A stretch of 64,000 bases of DNA from Frigoribacterium endophyticum (GCF_011759585.1 NZ_JAAOYV010000001.1:620001-684000), one strand, 5' to 3'; shown: positions 44,840-56,500, counted from the first letter of the stretch. Notes: generated from the sequence alone by a model not told the origin. Numbers and translations: made by a program.

Positions 44840-45520
44840 ATGACCCCGCGCATCCTGGTGGTGGACGACGACCCCGCGCTCGCCGAGATGATCGGCATCG
44901 TGCTCCGGGCCGCCGACTTCGAGCCCCACTTCTGCAGCGACGGCAGCGCCGCCGTCGACGCGTTCCGCAACTCGGCCCCCGACCTCGTCCTGCTCGACCT
45001 CATGCTGCCGGGCATGGACGGCCTGGCCGTCTGCGCCGCCATCCGCGCCGAGAGCGGGGTCCCCGTCATCATGCTCACGGCCAAGGGCGACACGGTCGAC
45101 GTCGTCGCGGGCCTCGAGGCCGGGGCGGACGACTACGTCGTCAAGCCCTTCGACCCCAAGGAGCTCGTGGCCCGGGTGCGCACCCGCCTGCGGCCCTCCA
45201 GCGAGCCCACGACCGACGTCCTGACCGTCGGCGACCTCCGCCTCGACGTCGCCGCCCACGAGGTCCGGCGCGGCGACACGGTCATCGCCCTGACGCCCCT
45301 CGAGTTCGAGCTGCTGCTGGCGCTGGCATCGAAGCCCCAGCAGGTCTTCACCCGCGAGATGCTCCTCGAGCAGGTGTGGGGCTACCACTACAAGGCCGAC
45401 ACGCGCCTCGTCAACGTGCACGTGCAGCGTCTGCGGGCGAAGGTCGAGCACGACCCGGACGCCCCGCGCATCGTGACGACGGTGCGCGGCGTCGGGTACC
45501 GTGCCGGCTCGTCCGCCTAG
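44840..45520 (+). CDS. mtrA: Response regulator MtrA
   Basis: The 226-residue OmpR-type regulator has the acidic pair at 9-11 (VVDDD), phospho-acceptor Asp53 in LLDLMLPGMDG, the switch Thr in MLTAKG, Lys in VVKPFDP, and a winged-helix DNA-binding domain with RLVNVHVQRLRAKVE. It is very close to actinobacterial MtrA, which controls cell-wall hydrolases, division and DNA replication genes. The ATG at 44840 begins MTPRILVVDDD, the family's usual N-terminus. It is followed by mtrB and lpqB in the conserved order. Confidence 0.97.
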   Translation: MTPRILVVDDDPALAEMIGIVLRAADFEPHFCSDGSAAVDAFRNSAPDLVLLDLMLPGMDGLAVCAAIRAESGVPVIMLTAKGDTVDVVAGLEAGADDYVVKPFDPKELVARVRTRLRPSSEPTTDVLTVGDLRLDVAAHEVRRGDTVIALTPLEFELLLALASKPQQVFTREMLLEQVWGYHYKADTRLVNVHVQRLRAKVEHDPDAPRIVTTVRGVGYRAGSSA

Positions 45521-47267
45521 GCCCTCCGGTGCCGCGGGGGCGCCCGCGGCTCGCGGGGCCGGGGCCGTGACGGTCGAGTCCGTCGCCGACGCGCTCCGCC
45601 GCGCGTGGCTGGGGCGGCGCGGCTGGCCGTCCCGCGTCGCGGGCTTCTGGCGGTCCTCCCTCGAGTTCCGCACCGTCGCGACGACCGTCGTGATGGCTGG
45701 CCTCGGGGCGACGATCATCGGCACGACCATCTCGGTGAGCATCGGCGCGAACCTCTACGACCAGCGACGCGACCAGGTGCAGTCCGAGTCGCTGCGCGCC
45801 ACGCTGCTCGCCCAGAGCATCTTCGACTCGGCCACGGCGACCGAGGACGCCGACCAGGTCGAGCTCGACTCGCTGCAGAACGAGGCGCAGAGCGCCATCC
45901 TCGCGTCGACGTCGAGCCCCGGCGGCACGAGCATCGCCATCCTGCGGACGCCGGGCCAGACGACGGCGCAGACCATCCAGGCGATCGCGAGCCCCGACTT
46001 CCCCGCCGACCAGATCACGCCGGAGCTCCGCGACCAGGTGGCGGCCGACACGGGCGCCCTCGCGCTCCAGCCCGTCTCGCTCCGCGGGCCGGGCGGCGAC
46101 GCCCCCGGCCTCGCCGTGGGCTCGACGCTGCAGGTCCCGACCGCTGGCCAGTACGAGCTCTACCTCGTCTACGACCTCAGCGACGCCCAGACGACGCTGT
46201 CGCTCATGCAGCGCACGCTGGCGCTGGGCTCGCTGGCCCTCGTCGTCCTGATCGGCGTCGTCACCTACGTGGTCGTCCGGCTGGTCGTGGGGCCCGTGCG
46301 GGTCGCCGCCGAGACCAGCCAGAAGATCGCGGCCGGCCAGCTCGACCAGCGCATCCCCGAGAAGGGCCAGGACGTCGTCGCGACGCTCGGGCGGTCGTTC
46401 AACGGCATGGCCGACGCCATGCAGAAGCAGATCTCTCAGCTCGCCGAGCTCTCGCGCGTGCAGCAGCGCTTCGTCAGCGACGTCTCGCACGAGCTGCGGA
46501 CGCCCCTGACGACCATCCGCCTCGCGGGCGACGTGCTCTACGACCAACGCGCCTCCTTCACGCCGACGGCGGCCCGCACGACCGAGCTGCTGCACACGCA
46601 GGTCGACCGCTTCGAGGTGCTGCTGGCCGACCTGCTCGAGATCTCGCGCTTCGACGCGGGGGCGGTCGAGCTCGACCTCGAGAGCACGCGCGTGGTGGGG
46701 CTCGTCGACGACGTCGTCGCCGAGTTCGAGCCGCTGGCGGCCGAGGTCGGCAGCACGGTGGCCATCGACGCGCGCGGCGGCTACCTCGAGGCCGAGGTCG
46801 ACCCCCGCCGGCTGCGGCGCATCGTGCGCAACCTGCTCGGCAACGCGATCGAGCACGGCGAGGGGCGACCGGTCGAGGTCGAGGTCGACAGCGACGAGGA
46901 GGCGGTGGCCGTGGCCGTCCGCGACCACGGGGTCGGGATGACCCCGGCCGAGGCCGAGCGCGTGTTCGACCGGTTCTGGCGGGCCGACCCGTCACGTCGT
47001 CGCACCATCGGGGGGACGGGCCTCGGCCTCGCCATCAGCCTGGAGGACGCGACCCTGCACGGCGGCCGGATCGACCTGTGGTCGCGCCCGGGCGAGGGCA
47101 GCCGCTTCGTGGTCACCCTGCCGCGGGCGGCGGGGACGACGGCGACCACCCGGCCGCTGCGGGCCGAGCCGGACGACGCGGCGACCCCGCAGGCCACGGC
47201 CCCGGGCACCCCGGAGCCCACCTCGGGCGAACCCTGGATCGGGACGACGGAGGTGCGCGGTGGCTGA
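45501..47267 (+). CDS. mtrB: Sensor histidine kinase MtrB
   Basis: This 588-residue kinase has two membrane helices (about 65-85 and 245-265) flanking an extracytoplasmic sensor, then a HAMP domain (VVGPVRVAAETSQKIAAGQLDQRI), the H box VSDVSHELRTPLTTIR, N box NLLGNAIEHG, G1 box DHGVGMTPAE, F box FDRFWRADPSRR and G2 box GGTGLGLAI. It phosphorylates MtrA. The GTG at 45501 overlaps mtrA by 20 bases; a GTG at 45567 is an alternative that would shorten the disordered tail. It overlaps lpqB by eight bases. Confidence 0.95.
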   Translation: MPARPPRPSGAAGAPAARGAGAVTVESVADALRRAWLGRRGWPSRVAGFWRSSLEFRTVATTVVMAGLGATIIGTTISVSIGANLYDQRRDQVQSESLRATLLAQSIFDSATATEDADQVELDSLQNEAQSAILASTSSPGGTSIAILRTPGQTTAQTIQAIASPDFPADQITPELRDQVAADTGALALQPVSLRGPGGDAPGLAVGSTLQVPTAGQYELYLVYDLSDAQTTLSLMQRTLALGSLALVVLIGVVTYVVVRLVVGPVRVAAETSQKIAAGQLDQRIPEKGQDVVATLGRSFNGMADAMQKQISQLAELSRVQQRFVSDVSHELRTPLTTIRLAGDVLYDQRASFTPTAARTTELLHTQVDRFEVLLADLLEISRFDAGAVELDLESTRVVGLVDDVVAEFEPLAAEVGSTVAIDARGGYLEAEVDPRRLRRIVRNLLGNAIEHGEGRPVEVEVDSDEEAVAVAVRDHGVGMTPAEAERVFDRFWRADPSRRRTIGGTGLGLAISLEDATLHGGRIDLWSRPGEGSRFVVTLPRAAGTTATTRPLRAEPDDAATPQATAPGTPEPTSGEPWIGTTEVRGG

Positions 47268-48951
47268 ACGACGACGACGACGACGACGGGCGGGGGCGAC
47301 GGCCGCGCTCGCGGCGGCGCTCCTCGTGCTGACGGGCTGTGCCTCCATCCCCGACCGGGGCCCGGTCGAGCGCGGCGACGACGTCTCGAGCGAGGTGCCG
47401 AGCGAGGTGGTCTACACGCCGAGCGGCCCGGTGGCCGACAGCTCGCAGGAGAAGATCCTCCGCGACTTCCTCGCGGCCGGCACCGGCCCGCAGGACAACT
47501 ACGCGGTCGCCCGGCAGTTCCTCGCCGACGGCTTCGCCGACGACTGGGACCCTCGGGCCAGCGTCACCGTCCGCCCGGGCGACGGCGCGACCACCCGGGT
47601 CGGCGACGCCGACCTCGAGTACGCGTTCGTGACGGCCGCGACCGTCGACCAGGGCGGGCACTACGTGCCGTCGACGAGCGACGTGCCCACGACCCTCGCG
47701 TACTCGTTCGTGCGGGAGGACGGGCAGTGGCGCATCAGCGAGGCCCCCGACGGCACCGTGCTGAGCCCGGCGACCTTCCAGTCGGTGTTCCGCGCGCACG
47801 CGGTCTACTTCTACGACCCCACGTTCACGTACCTCGTGCCCGACGAGCGCTGGTTCCTCGCCCGGTCGTCGACCAGCACCCGGATCGCGAGCGCGCTCCT
47901 GGACGGGCCGTCGGCGTGGCTGCAGGGCGCCGTCGTCTCCGCCTTCCCCGACGGGACGCAGCTGTCGCTCACCGCGATCACCGTGGCCGACGGGACGGCC
48001 CGCGTCGACCTGACCTCCGACGCCCTCAGCGCCACCGACGACGCGAGGGCGCGCATGCAGGCCCAGCTGCTCGCGAGCTTCTCGACCCTCTCCACGGTCA
48101 CGGCCGTCGAGCTGAGCGTCGAGTCCGCGCCGCTCGACGTGCCCGACCTGGGGCGGGCGGCGCCGCTCCGCGACCCCGGCGTCGACGCCCGCCCGCTGGT
48201 GCTCGCCCAGGGCGAGCTCGGCTTCGCCTCCCGGTCGGCCATCGCGCCCCTCGACGGGCTCTCGTCGGCGGTCGCGGCCCTGTCGCCCACCTCGGTCGAG
48301 GTGTCGGCCGACCTCACGCGCGCCGCGGTCGGGACGTCGGGCGGCAGCGCCCTCGTGACGGCCGACGGCCGCAGCCTGCTCGTCGACCCGCGCCAGGGCC
48401 TGGTGGCGCCGTCCCTCGACGGGGCCGGCTGGCTCTGGAGCGTCCCTGCCGACGACGCGCGCAGCGTCACGGCGTGGTCGCCGGACGGCACGGCCCAGGT
48501 CGTCGCCTCGACCCTGCCCGTCGGCGAGCGCGTCGTGTCGTTCCGGGTCTCCCGCGACGGCACGCGGGCCCTCGTGCTGCTCGACGACGACGGGGCCTCG
48601 CGCCTGCTCGTCGTGGCCCTGCTCCGTGACTCCCGGCAGGTGCCGACCGCCCTGGGCCCGCCCCTCGAGCTCACGGCCCCGACGGGGTCGCCCGTCGACG
48701 CGACCTGGGCCGACCAGCTGACGGTCGCGACCCTGACGACGACCGACGACGCGACGCGTGCCACCCTCAGCGAGGTCGGCGGCGCCGCCGTCACCGCGGG
48801 TCGTCCGGGCGACGACGCCTCCGCGGTCGCCGGGGGCACGGGCCGCGCCCGGCTGCAGGTGCTGTCGGGCGACGGCGCCGTGCTCGAGCCTCGGGGGAGC
48901 ACCTGGCAGGGGACGGGCGTGACGGCCGACCTCCTGGCGACGCAGCGCTGA
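47260..48951 (+). CDS. lpqB: Lipoprotein LpqB
   Basis: The 563-residue protein has a basic n-region, a hydrophobic core and the lipobox LTGC with Cys27 as lipid site. After it come a GerMN-like domain (FQSVFRAHAVYFYDPTFTYLVPDERWF and on) and a C-terminal beta-propeller-like region. In mycobacteria LpqB touches the extracytoplasmic part of MtrB and tunes signalling. The start GTG lies eight bases before the mtrB stop. Gene order mtrA-mtrB-lpqB is conserved in actinobacteria. Confidence 0.95.
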   Translation: MAERRRRRRRAGATAALAAALLVLTGCASIPDRGPVERGDDVSSEVPSEVVYTPSGPVADSSQEKILRDFLAAGTGPQDNYAVARQFLADGFADDWDPRASVTVRPGDGATTRVGDADLEYAFVTAATVDQGGHYVPSTSDVPTTLAYSFVREDGQWRISEAPDGTVLSPATFQSVFRAHAVYFYDPTFTYLVPDERWFLARSSTSTRIASALLDGPSAWLQGAVVSAFPDGTQLSLTAITVADGTARVDLTSDALSATDDARARMQAQLLASFSTLSTVTAVELSVESAPLDVPDLGRAAPLRDPGVDARPLVLAQGELGFASRSAIAPLDGLSSAVAALSPTSVEVSADLTRAAVGTSGGSALVTADGRSLLVDPRQGLVAPSLDGAGWLWSVPADDARSVTAWSPDGTAQVVASTLPVGERVVSFRVSRDGTRALVLLDDDGASRLLVVALLRDSRQVPTALGPPLELTAPTGSPVDATWADQLTVATLTTTDDATRATLSEVGGAAVTAGRPGDDASAVAGGTGRARLQVLSGDGAVLEPRGSTWQGTGVTADLLATQR

Positions 48952-48990
48952 CCCGCACCGCGCGCGACCGCCGTCTCCCTCCCCACCCTG

Positions 48991-49013
48991 CCGGGGAGCG
49001 CGTCCCTCCCCGG
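48991..49013 (+). terminator. Hairpin after lpqB
   Basis: CCGGGGAG (48991-48998) and CTCCCCGG (49006-49013) form a perfect 8-bp stem with a 7-base loop, 40 bases after the lpqB stop. There is no T-run. Confidence 0.5.
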
Positions 49014-49063
49014 GCGGCCGGCGCCGGGGCGTCCGGAGCCCGGTGCGCTGCGACGGTGGCGGG

Positions 49064-49747
49064 GTGACGATCTCGCCCCGCCCCTCCGCCGCCGGTCTCG
49101 GCCCCGTCCTCCGCGAGGCGCTCGGCGTGCTCTCGCCGGTCCGCTGCGCGGGCTGCGACCTGCCCGACGTGGAGGTCTGCCCGGCCTGCCGGGCCCTGTT
49201 CGCGCCCAGCCCCGAGGTCGACGAGCTGCCGGGCGGGCTGGTGGTCGTCTCCGGCCTCCGGTACGAGGCCGAGGTGCGCTCGGCCGTGCTGGCCTACAAA
49301 CAACGGGGGCGCCTCCGCCTGGCGACGGTCCTGGCGCCCGCGCTGGCCGCCTCGGTGGCGCTCGCCGCGCCTCCCCGGCCGGGCACCGCCCCGCCCGTGG
49401 TCGTCGCCGTGCCGTCGTCCCCGCGGGGTCGACGGCGCCGCGGCTGGGACCCGGTCGAGCTGCTGGTGCGCCGTGCCGGGCTCCGGGCCGTCCGCCGGGG
49501 GCTCGTCGCCCTGCCGGGCCGCGGGCCGCAGAAGGAGCTCGACCGCGAGGCCCGTCGGCGCTCGCGGGCGGGCAGCCTCCGGGCACGACCGACGCTGGCG
49601 GGGCTCCGGGTCGTGGTCGTCGACGACGTCGTGACCACCGGCAGCACCCTGCTGGAGGCACGGCGGGCGCTGGCCGCGGAGGGGGCCGTCGTCGTCGCCG
49701 CGGCCTGCGTCGCGTCCACCCCGCTGCTCTCACGGAGACGACCGTGA
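49064..49747 (+). CDS. ComF-family phosphoribosyltransferase-like protein
   Basis: The 227 residues have a zinc-finger-like start (RCAGC and CPAC), the YKQRGR region, and the PRPP-binding motif VVVVDDVVTTGSTL near the C-terminus, all typical of ComF proteins involved in DNA uptake or nucleotide salvage. It lies between lpqB and hpf as in mycobacteria (Rv3242c). The start is uncertain: GTG 49064 begins the conserved region but has a weak ribosome site; GTG 49043 has GGAG close upstream and would add seven residues. Confidence 0.88.
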   Translation: MTISPRPSAAGLGPVLREALGVLSPVRCAGCDLPDVEVCPACRALFAPSPEVDELPGGLVVVSGLRYEAEVRSAVLAYKQRGRLRLATVLAPALAASVALAAPPRPGTAPPVVVAVPSSPRGRRRRGWDPVELLVRRAGLRAVRRGLVALPGRGPQKELDREARRRSRAGSLRARPTLAGLRVVVVDDVVTTGSTLLEARRALAAEGAVVVAAACVASTPLLSRRRP

Positions 49748-49803
49748 GCCCCGGGCGGCCGCCTGTGGACGGCCTGGGGATCTGTCCGGTCGGTGGCCGG
49801 GAG

Positions 49804-49833
49804 GTGACAGGCGGGGGTCCACCTGGCTACGGT
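49804..49833 (+). promoter_or_regulatory. Candidate hpf promoter
   Basis: GTGACA (49804-49809) and TACGGT (49828-49833) are separated by 18 bases. The leader of about 60 bases would contain the hairpin at 49857-49875. Confidence 0.45.
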
Positions 49834-49856
49834 GGGCAAAAGGCGTGAAAGGACAT

Positions 49857-49875
49857 CCGCCTGGCTGACAGGCGG
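49857..49875 (+). promoter_or_regulatory. Leader hairpin upstream of hpf
   Basis: CCGCCTG and CAGGCGG are perfect 7-bp arms around GCTGA, ending 26 bases before the hpf ATG and just before its GAGGAGG ribosome site. It could affect mRNA stability or translation. Confidence 0.5.
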
Positions 49876-49901
49876 CACGTCGATAGCCAGAGGAGGTCGT
49901 C

Positions 49902-50615
49902 ATGGAAATTTCCGTCACGGGTCGAAACGTCGGGATCACCGATCGTTTCCGCGACTACGCCACTGACAAGGCCGACAAGGTGGCGCAGCTCGCCACGAAG
50001 GCGCTCGCCCTCGAGATCAAGGTCTCGCGGCACCACGAGAAGTCGAGCGGCCAGGCCGGCGACGACCGGGTCGAGCTCACGCTGATCGGCCCCGGGCCGC
50101 TCGTGCGGGCCGAGTCGACCGGGAGCGACAAGTACGTCGCCTTCGACCTGGCGATCGCCAGGATGCTCGAGCGGGTCCGGCGCGCGAAGGACCGGCAGAA
50201 GGTCCACCGGGGCCAGCACCGACCGACGTCGCTCCGTGAGGCCTCCGGAGCGGACTTCAGCGGCATCGACGTCACCCCCGCCGCCGCCGAGACCCTGGAC
50301 GCCGTGCGCACCGGCTCGATCGCGACGGTCGTCGCGGACGACGAGGCGCCCTCGGCCGAGGAGCAGGAGGACGACTACTGCCCCGTCGTCATCCGCAGCA
50401 AGGTGTTCGCGTCGACGCCGATGACCGTCGACGACGCGCTCTACTACATGGAGCTGGTGGGGCACGACTTCTACCTCTTCATCGACGCCGAGACCGAGCG
50501 CCCGAGCGTCGTCTACCGGCGCAAGGGCTGGGACTACGGCGTGATCGGGCTCGACCAGAGCGCGAGCGAGCTGCAGGAGGCCGCCACCCAGGCCCGCGCC
50601 GGCGTCGTCGCCTGA
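49902..50615 (+). CDS. hpf: Long-form ribosome hibernation-promoting factor
   Basis: The 237-residue protein has the N-terminal S30AE domain ([20 protein letters not shown] to about residue 105), a linker, and the long-HPF C-terminal dimer domain ([37 protein letters not shown]). Long HPF joins two 70S ribosomes into inactive 100S particles during starvation. The ATG has a strong GAGGAGG site. It precedes secA as in mycobacteria (Rv3241c). Promoter and hairpin signs lie upstream. Confidence 0.96.
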   Translation: MEISVTGRNVGITDRFRDYATDKADKVAQLATKALALEIKVSRHHEKSSGQAGDDRVELTLIGPGPLVRAESTGSDKYVAFDLAIARMLERVRRAKDRQKVHRGQHRPTSLREASGADFSGIDVTPAAAETLDAVRTGSIATVVADDEAPSAEEQEDDYCPVVIRSKVFASTPMTVDDALYYMELVGHDFYLFIDAETERPSVVYRRKGWDYGVIGLDQSASELQEAATQARAGVVA

Positions 50616-50635
50616 CCCCGTCCGCCCCGAGGCCC

Positions 50636-50698
50636 GCGGCCACGGTCCGGGCGCGGGGGGAGCAGATCGCTCCTCCCCGCGTCCAGGGCCGTGGCCGC
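50636..50698 (+). terminator. Two-part 63-base hairpin between hpf and secA
   Basis: Outer arms GCGGCCACGG (50636-50645) and CCGTGGCCGC (50689-50698) match perfectly, and an inner GC-rich stem (50652-50663 with 50669-50680, one bulge) closes on AGATC. It probably ends hpf transcription; a TAGGCT -10 box for secA begins at the next base. Confidence 0.75.
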
Positions 50699-50713
50699 TA
50701 GGCTTGCTACCAT
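50699..50713 (+). promoter_or_regulatory. -10 boxes (TAGGCT and TACCAT) for secA
   Basis: TAGGCT (50699-50704) and TACCAT (50708-50713) follow directly on the hpf terminator stem. The secA leader would be about 105 bases. The -35 would fall inside the hairpin sequence. Confidence 0.45.
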
Positions 50714-50820
50714 CCGAGCTGGTCCAACCGGGCCTCCTCACGGGCTGGCGTCACCAGCCGCCCCCGGGGCACGCGGCTCCGCCGCCTGCCCGACCGAGTC
50801 TCAGATCCAGGGAGTCACCA

Positions 50821-53652
<2,832 letters not shown>

Positions 53653-53661
53653 CCCGGCGGT

Positions 53662-53719
53662 GACGACGAGGGAGGCCGGGCATCGACCGTGAGGTCGGTG
53701 CCCGGCCTCCCTCGTCGTC
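53662..53719. terminator. Strong bidirectional terminator after secA
   Basis: A 21-bp perfect stem (53662-53682 with 53699-53719) is extended by one G-T pair and CGACC/GGTCG around a GTGA loop, 26 pairs in all. It lies between the convergent secA and Rv3235-like genes. Confidence 0.9.
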
Positions 53720-53789
53720 CAGGCCCTCGTCACCCGGGCTCTCGTCGTCTCGGCACGGGGCGCCCGGCCCCGCTGCCGGCGCGACGCGG

Positions 53790-54341
53790 TCAGAGCACGT
53801 GCAGGGCCGTCGCCCGCCATCGGCGGCCGGTCGTCTCCAGCCGGATGGCCACCGACCTGGTTCGTGCCCGCCCGTGCACGACGACGACCGTCTCGGCGAC
53901 CCCCGGCGCGGGTTCGCTGACGTGGACACGGCCCACGCGGAACACGGGCCGTTGGCTGCGGACGCCGCTCGCCTCGCGGGCGCGGGCGGCGATCCGGACC
54001 CGCTTCTGCAGCACGGCCCAGACCTCGCCGTTCACCCACCGCGAGACCTGGTCGAGGTCGCGCGCACCGGCCACGATCTCGAGCACGCACCGGGCGAGGC
54101 CCTCCGCGGCCGCCGCCGCGTCGGGCAGGCTCGGCGGTGCCGCGACGCGGCCGGCGACCGCAGGCGCGTCGTCGACGGCGTGCAGGAGGCGCGGTGCCGG
54201 GGGAGCCTCGGCCGTCGCGTCGGTCACCGTGGCGCGGGCGTGCTCGGCGTCGGTGACGGCGTGGAGGCGGCGGCCTCCTGCATCGGCCCGCTCGTCGTCC
54301 GGGGCGGGGTCGGTGGCGGCGGCCACGGCAGGGACGGGCAT
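53790..54341 (-). CDS. Rv3235-family protein
   Basis: This 183-residue protein has a disordered, acidic and Ala-rich N-terminal half and a C-terminal conserved part beginning near ARCVLEIVAGARDLDQVSRWVNGEVWAVLQKR and ending with VFRVGRVHVSEP and RWRATALHVL. That is the family named after mycobacterial Rv3235, conserved near secA in actinobacteria and of unknown function. The ATG at 54341 is the first start in frame. It diverges from the sensor kinase gene across an unusually AT-rich patch. Confidence 0.82.
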   Translation of the reverse strand: MPVPAVAAATDPAPDDERADAGGRRLHAVTDAEHARATVTDATAEAPPAPRLLHAVDDAPAVAGRVAAPPSLPDAAAAAEGLARCVLEIVAGARDLDQVSRWVNGEVWAVLQKRVRIAARAREASGVRSQRPVFRVGRVHVSEPAPGVAETVVVVHGRARTRSVAIRLETTGRRWRATALHVL

Positions 54342-54503
54342 CAGGCTCGGACTTTCGTCGGGGGACTTCGTCGTCGTATCGGTGACTACTCGCGTTCAAC
54401 ATATGACATGTCCTCCGGGTCACGTCAGGGTCAGGGCCGGCCTGTGGACAATCGGGTCTGCCCACCGACGGGTGAGGGGCCGAGGCCCGCGCGCACGTCG
54501 ACC

Positions 54504-54509
54504 TAGACT
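54504..54509 (+). promoter_or_regulatory. -10 box (TAGACT) for leaderless pdtaS
   Basis: TAGACT ends six bases before the GTG at 54516, and no ribosome site lies between. Confidence 0.55.
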
Positions 54510-54515
54510 GGGTCG

Positions 54516-56009
54516 GTGTCGACGCTCAGTGATCTCGTTCTCGCCCAGGGCCGCTCCACCGAGGCGGACGTCGAGTGGCTCCACCTCCTCGTCGGCGACT
54601 GGCAGCTCCTCGCGGACCTCGCGTTCGCCGACATGGTGCTCTGGGTGCCGACGGAGGGAGGCAGCTTCGTCGCCGTCGCCCACGCTCGCCCGTCGAGCTC
54701 GGCGACGCTGTTCTACCGCGACTTCGTCGGCCAGGAGGTGCGCCCGGAGTGGCGCACGCAGATCGAGCAGGCGTTCAGCACGACCCGCATCGTCGACTCG
54801 GCCGCGCCCGACTGGTACGAGGAGACCCCGACGCGGGTCCGTGCCGTCCCCGTGCTCCGTCGCCTCGGGGCGAGCCGCCCCGACGTCACCGACGCTCCCA
54901 TCGCGGTCATCACCCGCCACACCAACCTCAGCGAGGCGCGGACCCCCAGCCGCCAGGAGCTGACCTTCAACCAGTGCTCCAACGACCTCTTCTCGATGAT
55001 CGCGGCCGGCGACTTCCCCGACCTCGGGGCACCGACCGGGCCGCGTCGCGGTGCCCCCCGCGCCTCCGACGGCCTGCTGCGCCTCGACGTCGACGGCCTC
55101 GTGACCTTCGCGAGCCCGAACGGCCTCTCGGCCTTCAACCGGATGGGGTTCGCCGGCGAGCTCGAGGGGGAGTCGCTGGCGGAGGTCACCACCGGGCTGC
55201 TGCAGGGCAAGCTCGTCATCGACGAGTCGCTCCCGCTCGTGGTCACCGGCCGCGCGCCGTGGCGGACGGACATCGAGGCCCGCGGCGTCACCGTGTCGCT
55301 CCGGGCCATCCCGCTCCGTGACCGGGGCGAGCGGGTCGGGGCCATCGTGCTCTGCCGCGACGTCACCGAGCTGCGCCACCAGGAGCGCGAGCTCATCACG
55401 AAGGACGCCACGATCCGCGAGATCCACCACCGGGTCAAGAACAACCTGCAGACGGTGGCCTCGCTGCTGCGCATCCAGGCTCGCCGCACCCGGACCGACG
55501 TCGCGCGCGAGGCGCTGACCCAGGCCATGCGACGGGTCGCGTCGATCGCGGTGGTGCACGACACCCTCTCCGAGGGCCTCAGCCAGAACGTCGACTTCGA
55601 CACCGTCTTCGACCGCGTGCTCATGCTCATCGCGGAGGTCGCCTCGAGCCACAACACGACGGTGAGGCCGACGCTGACGGGCAGCTTCGGCGCGTTGCCG
55701 AGCGAGTACGCGACCCCGCTCGCCCTCGCGCTCACCGAGCTGGTCACCAACGCGGTCGAGCACGGCCTCGACGGCCGCGACGGGGAGGTCGAGATCGTCG
55801 CCGAGCGCGACGACGAGCAGCTCACCGTGAAGGTGCGCGACAACGGTGTGGGCCTGCCCGAGGGCAAGGTCGGGTCGGGCCTCGGCACGCAGATCGTCCG
55901 CACCCTGATCCAGGGCGAGCTCGGCGGGACCATCGACTGGCACACGCTGGTCGGCAGCGGCACCGAGGTGACCATCGAGATCCCGTTCCGGTGGCTCACC
56001 CAGGCCTAG
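54516..56009 (+). CDS. pdtaS: Cytosolic sensor histidine kinase PdtaS-like
   Basis: The 497-residue protein lacks membrane helices. It has an N-terminal GAF-like domain (about 1-165), a PAS domain (about 185-285) and a HisKA_2 block EIHHRVKNNLQTVASLLRI with His304/His305, then an HATPase domain with LTELVTNAVEHG and VRDNGVGLPEG. PdtaS works with the antiterminator PdtaR in mycobacteria, sensing nitric oxide and metals. No pdtaR gene is adjacent here. The order pdtaS-whiB1 is as in mycobacteria (Rv3220c-Rv3219). Confidence 0.93.
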   Translation: MSTLSDLVLAQGRSTEADVEWLHLLVGDWQLLADLAFADMVLWVPTEGGSFVAVAHARPSSSATLFYRDFVGQEVRPEWRTQIEQAFSTTRIVDSAAPDWYEETPTRVRAVPVLRRLGASRPDVTDAPIAVITRHTNLSEARTPSRQELTFNQCSNDLFSMIAAGDFPDLGAPTGPRRGAPRASDGLLRLDVDGLVTFASPNGLSAFNRMGFAGELEGESLAEVTTGLLQGKLVIDESLPLVVTGRAPWRTDIEARGVTVSLRAIPLRDRGERVGAIVLCRDVTELRHQERELITKDATIREIHHRVKNNLQTVASLLRIQARRTRTDVAREALTQAMRRVASIAVVHDTLSEGLSQNVDFDTVFDRVLMLIAEVASSHNTTVRPTLTGSFGALPSEYATPLALALTELVTNAVEHGLDGRDGEVEIVAERDDEQLTVKVRDNGVGLPEGKVGSGLGTQIVRTLIQGELGGTIDWHTLVGSGTEVTIEIPFRWLTQA

Positions 56010-56026
56010 CGCGCCCAGCCCCACGC

Positions 56027-56064
56027 ACGACGAAGCCGGCCCCCTCGGGGGCCGGCTTCGTCGT
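56027..56064. terminator. Bidirectional terminator between pdtaS and whiB1
   Basis: An 18-bp perfect stem (56027-56044 with 56047-56064, ACGACGAAGCCGG and complement) closes on a very short loop between convergent genes. Confidence 0.85.
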
Positions 56065-56082
56065 CGGTGCTGTGCTGAGCGG

Positions 56083-56331
56083 TCAGCTGGCGCGGCGGGC
56101 GCGAGCGGCGCGGCGCTTCAGCGCACGGCGCTCGTCCTCGCTGAGGCCGCCCCAGACGCCCGAGTCCTGACTGGTCTCGAGGGCGTACTGCAGGCAGGTC
56201 TCGGTGACGGTGCAGCGACCGCAGACGCTCTTCGCCTTGTCGATCTGGTCGACGGCCGGGCCGGTGTTGCCGACCGGGAAGAACAGCTCGGGGTCAGCTG
56301 TCAGGCACGCGGCTTTGTCACGCCAATCCAT
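56083..56331 (-). CDS. whiB1: WhiB1-type iron-sulfur transcription factor
   Basis: This 82-residue WhiB protein has Cys9, Cys37, Cys40 and Cys46 as 4Fe-4S ligands, the GVWGG turn (58-62), and a basic C-terminus LKRRAARARRAS for DNA contact. In mycobacteria WhiB1 is essential, binds the primary sigma factor and reacts with nitric oxide. The message has a strong AAAAGGAG ribosome site in an AT-rich leader. Its neighbour pdtaS also senses nitric oxide in mycobacteria, which suggests a functional link. Confidence 0.95.
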   Translation of the reverse strand: MDWRDKAACLTADPELFFPVGNTGPAVDQIDKAKSVCGRCTVTETCLQYALETSQDSGVWGGLSEDERRALKRRAARARRAS

Positions 56332-56448
56332 CGATGGGTACTCCTTTTAAATGCTGGACCGGCGCGTCGAAGCACCAGGTTCCGGATGGGGGAAAGATGA
56401 GAATTCGGGAGGCGCGCACCACCATGTGCCCGTCACTTCGACCTCGAA

Positions 56449-56460
56449 TATGCTCGCATA
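56449..56460. promoter_or_regulatory. Dyad TATGCTCGCATA between whiB1 and a membrane-protein gene
   Basis: A 12-bp perfect inverted repeat TATGC-TC-GCATA lies in the divergent gap. It includes a plus-strand -10 candidate TATGCT (56449-56454), so it may be an operator or a pair of overlapping promoter elements. Confidence 0.5.
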
Positions 56461-56500
56461 CTGGGGGAGCCAGATCAAGGATTTTCATGGAGGCCCCAGC

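Noticed and set aside
56426-56437. CRP-like site TGTGCCCGTCAC near whiB1
   Set aside because: The spacing between GTG and CAC is one base short of the CRP consensus, so the match is poor.
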